From assembly GCF_002127215.1 (NCBI RefSeq), contig NZ_NFUT01000002.1, forward strand, positions 716,162 through 780,161: 64,000 nucleotides of DNA, given 5' to 3'. The DNA is from Hydrogenophaga sp. IBVHS2. Lineage in GTDB: Bacteria > Pseudomonadota > Gammaproteobacteria > Burkholderiales > Burkholderiaceae_C. How positions within the stretch are numbered: position 1 is the first letter of the stretch; every line of letters starts with the position of its first letter. Shown piece by piece: positions 60,011 through 64,000 of this stretch. The position numbers were made by a program, and so were the translations under genes. The notes beneath the pieces were generated by a model, which was not told where the DNA came from, did not search any database, and saw only the letters and a list, made by a program, of their open reading frames with translations.

Positions 60011-61020
60011 GGTCTTCAATCTCCCGGTCCCGCCGCCACGCCCGTGGTCTGACCTTGCTCGAGCTGCTGGTGGCGCTGGCCATCGGCATCTTCCTGGTGG
60101 GCGGTGTGGTGTCGCTGTTCCTGGCCTCCAAACGCTCCTACACCGAGACCGACCGATTCGCTCGCGTTGCTGAATCGGGCCGTTTCGCGCTGGTGACCCT
60201 CGGGCGCGACCTCCGGCAGGCCGGTTTCTTCGGCGCAGCCGGGCTGGCCAACCTGACCACCGACCCCGACACCGGTGCGGTCACCGGTGACTGCACGGCT
60301 CCGGCCGATGCTTATGGGTACGGAAACTACTTCAGGGTGGTGCGGGCCAGCGGCACCGGTCAGGCGGTGGGCTGCGTGACCGATGCCGTGCCCAACTCCG
60401 ACGTGATCATCATCAAGTCGGTTCGGGCCGTGCCCCTGACCGATGGCGCACGGGACAACCGGGCCGACGATGACGGCGTCATCGACTCTCCCGAGACCAT
60501 CAACAACCAGCGCGTCTACATCCTGCCCAACACGGACCGGGGCGTGCTGTTCCGGGGTGCCGACACGACGCCGCCGACCTTGCTGGCCGGTGGTGACGTG
60601 CCGCAGGGTGAAGCGTGGCAGTACCAGATGTTTGTGTATTACGTGCGCGCTGGCAACGTGCCGACCCTCAGCCGCAAGACCCTGGGGTGGGACGCGACCA
60701 ACAACCGGCTGGCCATCCTGACCGAAGACCTGGTGGAGGGCGTCGAGCAGATGCGTGTGCAGCTGGGCGAGGACCGCACGCTGGATGGCAACGTCGACGC
60801 CCTGGTCGATGCCACGCAGGTGGTCGACTGGGCCCGGGTCCTGTCGGCCCAGCCGAACCTGCTGCTGCGCAGCCTGGAGCCCGAGCCCGGCTACGTGGAC
60901 GACCGGACCTATGTGCTGGCCGGAACCAACTTCACGCCGGGCGGCTCCTTCCGGCGCCTGGTGATTTCCGAGACGGTTTCCATGCGGAACTCGGTGTTCC
61001 AGGTTCGTTTGGGGTTCTGA
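60007..61020 (+). CDS. pilW: Type IV pilus minor pilin PilW
   Basis: A 337-residue prepilin with leader cleavage expected after G14 (RHARG, then LTLLELLVALAIG), E19 at mature position 5 and a helix to about 40. The C-terminal two-thirds are the large PilW domain, including DLRQAGFFG after the helix. It overlaps pilV by four bases (ATGA), implying coupled translation. Confidence 0.92.
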   Translation: MRSSISRSRRHARGLTLLELLVALAIGIFLVGGVVSLFLASKRSYTETDRFARVAESGRFALVTLGRDLRQAGFFGAAGLANLTTDPDTGAVTGDCTAPADAYGYGNYFRVVRASGTGQAVGCVTDAVPNSDVIIIKSVRAVPLTDGARDNRADDDGVIDSPETINNQRVYILPNTDRGVLFRGADTTPPTLLAGGDVPQGEAWQYQMFVYYVRAGNVPTLSRKTLGWDATNNRLAILTEDLVEGVEQMRVQLGEDRTLDGNVDALVDATQVVDWARVLSAQPNLLLRSLEPEPGYVDDRTYVLAGTNFTPGGSFRRLVISETVSMRNSVFQVRLGF

Positions 61021-61022
61021 AC

Positions 61023-61526
61023 ATGACCAAGACTTCCTTCCACCACATCCCTCGGGGTGGCACCCGGCAGCGCGGTGCCGTGCTGGCCATCACCATGGTG
61101 CTGCTGGTGGTGATCGCACTGCTGGCGGCCTATGCAGCGGCCAATGTGAACACCGATCTGCGCATGGTCCGCAACCTCCAGGAATCGGTCCGTTCGCTCA
61201 ATTCGGCCGAAGCCGGCACCTCGGCCCTGATCAAGGCCATCTTCGACACGCCCGGCCTGCTCAATGGAACCAGCAACGCCGATCCGCTGGCGGGCGTCAA
61301 TCCGAACCCCTTGGCCAACGTGACGAACCGCGGCGACGACGCCATCGATCTGAACGTGGTGAATACGGTCCGGGAGGGCAGCTGCCCCCGGACTGCGGCC
61401 GGCTCCAGTGCCCGCGTGATCGTCTGTGACCATTACCGCATCGAGTCGGAGCACACCTCCGACTTTGCGCGGACCAAGGTGGACGAAGGTGTTTTTGCAG
61501 AGGTCATCGGGCGCAACTCGCCCTGA
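61023..61526 (+). CDS. pilX: Type IV pilus assembly protein PilX
   Basis: A 167-residue PilX. The leader ends RQRG at residue 18, followed by AVLAITMVLLVVIALLAAY. Position 5 of the mature form is Ile rather than Glu, as is usual for PilX/GspK-like tip pilins. NSAEAGTSALIKAI follows the helix. It lies two bases behind pilW and 15 bases before pilY1. Confidence 0.88.
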   Translation: MTKTSFHHIPRGGTRQRGAVLAITMVLLVVIALLAAYAAANVNTDLRMVRNLQESVRSLNSAEAGTSALIKAIFDTPGLLNGTSNADPLAGVNPNPLANVTNRGDDAIDLNVVNTVREGSCPRTAAGSSARVIVCDHYRIESEHTSDFARTKVDEGVFAEVIGRNSP

Positions 61527-61541
61527 TCCAGGAGATCAAGC

Positions 61542-64000
61542 ATGTTCGACAAATCCGTGAATCTTTGGCGCGTCGCGTCGCGGGCGCTGGTCCTGGCCAT
61601 GACCGGCCTCGCGCTGGTTCAGGGGCCGGCAGCGCACGCGGATGAAACCGAGGTGTTCCGTTCCGACAACGAGAACGGCAACGCCCGGCCGAAGGTGCTG
61701 ATCATCTTCGACAACTCCGGCTCGATGGCCAGCATCGCCCAGCGCAAGCCGGCCTACGACCGCACCATCACCTATCCCACGGTGCCCGGCATCGATGCCA
61801 ACCGGCTGTACTGGGCGAGCGGCACCAACGGGGGACCGCCGGCTGTCAACACATCGAACTGGTTCTTGGCCTCAGCCAACCGTTGCAACCGGTCGTTCGA
61901 TTCGCTGAACAACAACGGCCTCTACAGCAGTTCCAGGTTCGGCGTGTACGCCGGGGGCGACAACTGGAGCGCGCTGGGCAACAACGTGGGCACACCGATC
62001 CACGTCGATTGCCAGGCCGACATCAACAACTCCGACTCGGGCAACGGGTCCGGGCAGGCAGCCGGGTATCCGCGCAATCAGGGCACCGGCGGCAACCGGA
62101 TCAACAACTACAACGGTTACGGCACCAACCGTGACACCGCGATCGACGACAACTGGACCACAGCCCGCCTGTACACCGCCAACTACATGAACTGGTGGTA
62201 CAACACCGACCTGCGCGACCGCAGCCGGATGGAGGTGGCCCAGGGCGTGATCTCCGAGATCATCGACAGCAACCCGGACATCGACTTCGGCCTGGCCACC
62301 TACAACTACAACACCAGCACCAGCACCGACGGCGGACGTGTCATCCGCCGCATCATCGAGAACTCGACCGCGCTGCAGCGCCAGAACGTGGTCGATCTGG
62401 TCAATCAGCTCGCACCGGGCGGCAACACGCCGCTGTGCGAAAGCATGTACGAGGCCTACCGCTACCTCTCCGGCGGACGGCTGCTCTTCGCAACCGAGAA
62501 GGACAGCCAGAACCGGGACGGTCCGGCCCGTGACCTGCTGGCCGAGCGGCTGACCGGCACCTACATCTCCCCGGTGGGCGACTGCCAGTACGTCTATGTG
62601 ATCCTCATGACCGACGGCGAACCGACGTCCGATAACGCGGCCGACTCGCTGATCGAGACCATGACCGGCAAGACCTGCGGCACCTACAACGGCACCAAGA
62701 ACTGCATGCCGACCCTGGCGGAGTACATGTACAACCAGGACCTGGACGGCGTGGCTTCCAACGGCATCCAGCGTGCCGTGACCTACACGATCGGCTTCAC
62801 CACGGCCCAGACCCTGCTCAGCGACACGGCCACGCGGGGCGGCGGGCAGTACTACACCGCCGACAACACCGAGGAACTGACGACCGCATTCCAGGGCGCC
62901 ATCACCTCCATCCTGTCGACCAACGCTGCCTTCACCTCACCAGCCGTGGCCGTGGACTCGTTCACCCGCACCGAGAGCCGGGATGATGTGTTCTATGCCA
63001 TGTTCCGGCCTACCACCGGCACCAACTGGCCGGGCAACATCAAGAAGCTCAAGGTCCGGGTGGCCTCGGACGGTTCGGCCGCGCTCGTGGACAGCGTCAA
63101 CGCCGAGGCGATCGATGCGCAGACCGGCTTCATCAAGGAAACTGCCGTCACCTTCTGGGGCAGCTCGGCCGACGGTCCTGCCGTGGCCCAGGGTGGTGTG
63201 GGGGCCAAGCTGGCGGCCCGAGACCCGGATACCCGGGTGATCAAGACCAACACCGGCACCAACGGCGCGCTGCAGGACTTCAACACCACCAACCTCAACG
63301 CCACGGCGTACGGCGTGGCGAGCGCCAGCGATGTGCACACCCTGTTCGATGTGGCCAACGCCACCGACTTCGGCAACCTGATCGCCTGGGCTCGTGGCTG
63401 GACCGATTCGTCCAAGACGTCCCGTCGGGACTGGGTGCTGGGCGACATCGTGCACAGCCGCCCGTTGGTGCTGAACTACGGCGCCCGCACCAGCGACTAC
63501 TCGGCGTCCAACCCCGACCTGCGGGTCGTGGTCGGCACCAACGCCGGCTTCCTGCACATGTTCAACACCGCCGACGGTGTGGAAGACTGGGCTTTCTTCC
63601 CCAAGGAGCTCACCAAGGTCTTCAAGGCCCGCAAGGACGATCTGCTGGGTGGCAACAAGGTCTGGGGTGTCGATGCACCGGTGGTGTCGTACCGGTTCGA
63701 CGCCAACCAGGACGGCTCCATCAAGGCGGTCGACGGCGACAAGATGTACATCTTCTTCGGCCTTCGCCGAGGCGGCCGGGCGATGTACGCCATGGACGTG
63801 ACCGACCCGGCCAATCCGACGTTCCTGTGGCGCATCAGCAATGCCACCGCCGGGTTCTCCGAGCTGGGACAGACCTGGTCGGTGCCCATCGTGACCACCA
63901 TTCCCGGCTATGCCACCAACGGCGTGCGCCGCCCGGTGCTGGTGTTCGGCGGCGGTTACGACGGCACCTACGACTCCATTTCCACCACGGCCGCCGAGGT
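61542..64000 (+). CDS. pilY1: Type IV pilus tip adhesin/assembly factor PilY1 (5' part, runs off window)
   Basis: The first 819 codons are open to the end of the window. A signal peptide (cleavage after AHA, about residue 33) is followed by a von Willebrand A-like domain with the MIDAS motif DNSGSM at 57-62 and a later LMTDGEPTSD. The C-terminal part is the PilC/PilY1 beta-propeller: WVLGDIVHSRPLVL, a calcium loop DANQDGSI near residue 720, and VLVFGGGYDGTYD just before the cut. It acts at the pilus tip and in calcium-regulated retraction. The ATG at 61542 follows GGAGATCAAGC. The missing 3' end probably holds 200-400 more residues. Confidence 0.93.
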   Translation, partial: MFDKSVNLWRVASRALVLAMTGLALVQGPAAHADETEVFRSDNENGNARPKVLIIFDNSGSMASIAQRKPAYDRTITYPTVPGIDANRLYWASGTNGGPPAVNTSNWFLASANRCNRSFDSLNNNGLYSSSRFGVYAGGDNWSALGNNVGTPIHVDCQADINNSDSGNGSGQAAGYPRNQGTGGNRINNYNGYGTNRDTAIDDNWTTARLYTANYMNWWYNTDLRDRSRMEVAQGVISEIIDSNPDIDFGLATYNYNTSTSTDGGRVIRRIIENSTALQRQNVVDLVNQLAPGGNTPLCESMYEAYRYLSGGRLLFATEKDSQNRDGPARDLLAERLTGTYISPVGDCQYVYVILMTDGEPTSDNAADSLIETMTGKTCGTYNGTKNCMPTLAEYMYNQDLDGVASNGIQRAVTYTIGFTTAQTLLSDTATRGGGQYYTADNTEELTTAFQGAITSILSTNAAFTSPAVAVDSFTRTESRDDVFYAMFRPTTGTNWPGNIKKLKVRVASDGSAALVDSVNAEAIDAQTGFIKETAVTFWGSSADGPAVAQGGVGAKLAARDPDTRVIKTNTGTNGALQDFNTTNLNATAYGVASASDVHTLFDVANATDFGNLIAWARGWTDSSKTSRRDWVLGDIVHSRPLVLNYGARTSDYSASNPDLRVVVGTNAGFLHMFNTADGVEDWAFFPKELTKVFKARKDDLLGGNKVWGVDAPVVSYRFDANQDGSIKAVDGDKMYIFFGLRRGGRAMYAMDVTDPANPTFLWRISNATAGFSELGQTWSVPIVTTIPGYATNGVRRPVLVFGGGYDGTYDSISTTAAE

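Overview
The window is a high-GC chromosomal segment with the gene content and gene order of a betaproteobacterium, most likely Burkholderiales: pstS-C-A-B-phoU-phoB-phoR, rho-rpmE2 (zinc-free L31), ffs next to dnaX-ybaB-recR, ilvB-ilvH-ilvC-pssA-leuA, aat-bpt, and a minor-pilin cluster ending in pilY1. The genus cannot be fixed from this sequence. Almost everything is core housekeeping DNA, tightly packed and often translationally coupled (ATGA or GTGA overlaps). Both ends cut genes: pstS on the left and pilY1 on the right.

Layout. 1-6.1 kb: phosphate uptake and its two-component control. 6.1-10 kb (minus strand): a polytopic membrane protein, L31, Rho and thioredoxin. 10.1-17.4 kb: an AddB/AddA-type helicase-nuclease pair and a flavoprotein. 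17.4-21.5 kb: two divergent sensor kinases (receiver-kinase and PAS4-kinase-receiver). 21.5-23.6 kb: a decayed integrative element. 23.6-28.2 kb: SRP RNA (minus), dnaX, ybaB, recR, a MAPEG protein and an orphan periplasmic binding protein. 28.2-36.3 kb: mltD, gloB, a methyltransferase, rnhA and an RND efflux pair. 36.3-39.4 kb: molybdenum cofactor genes moaA-mobA-moeA. 39.4-48.1 kb: a PF10118 protein, membrane and soluble pyrophosphatases facing apart, a FemAB-like protein, nadE, glnB, a LOG protein, dgkA and an RDD protein. 48.1-54.4 kb: branched-chain amino acid biosynthesis with pssA, including a leucine-codon attenuator. 54.4-58.6 kb: a D-Ala-D-Ala endopeptidase, an IclR regulator, both bacterial N-degron tRNA-protein transferases and a VanZ-like protein. 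58.7-64 kb: fimT-pilV-pilW-pilX-pilY1.

The most unusual region is 21520-23598. A perfect 16-bp direct repeat brackets about 2 kb of visibly lower-GC DNA, and the right copy is the 3' end of the 4.5S/SRP RNA gene (ffs, minus strand). Next to it is a tyrosine-integrase remnant stopped by an in-frame TAA and running into a 5'-truncated HIT-family gene. Two intact small cargo genes of unknown function follow: an exported two-cysteine protein and a coiled-coil/zinc-ribbon protein. I read this as a collapsed genomic island integrated at ffs.

Other signals beyond ordinary genes: an A9 slippery run in dnaX that would yield a gamma-like short product, a complete leuL attenuator before leuA, possible competing hairpins before ilvB, and two strong intercistronic hairpins between ilvB and ilvH.
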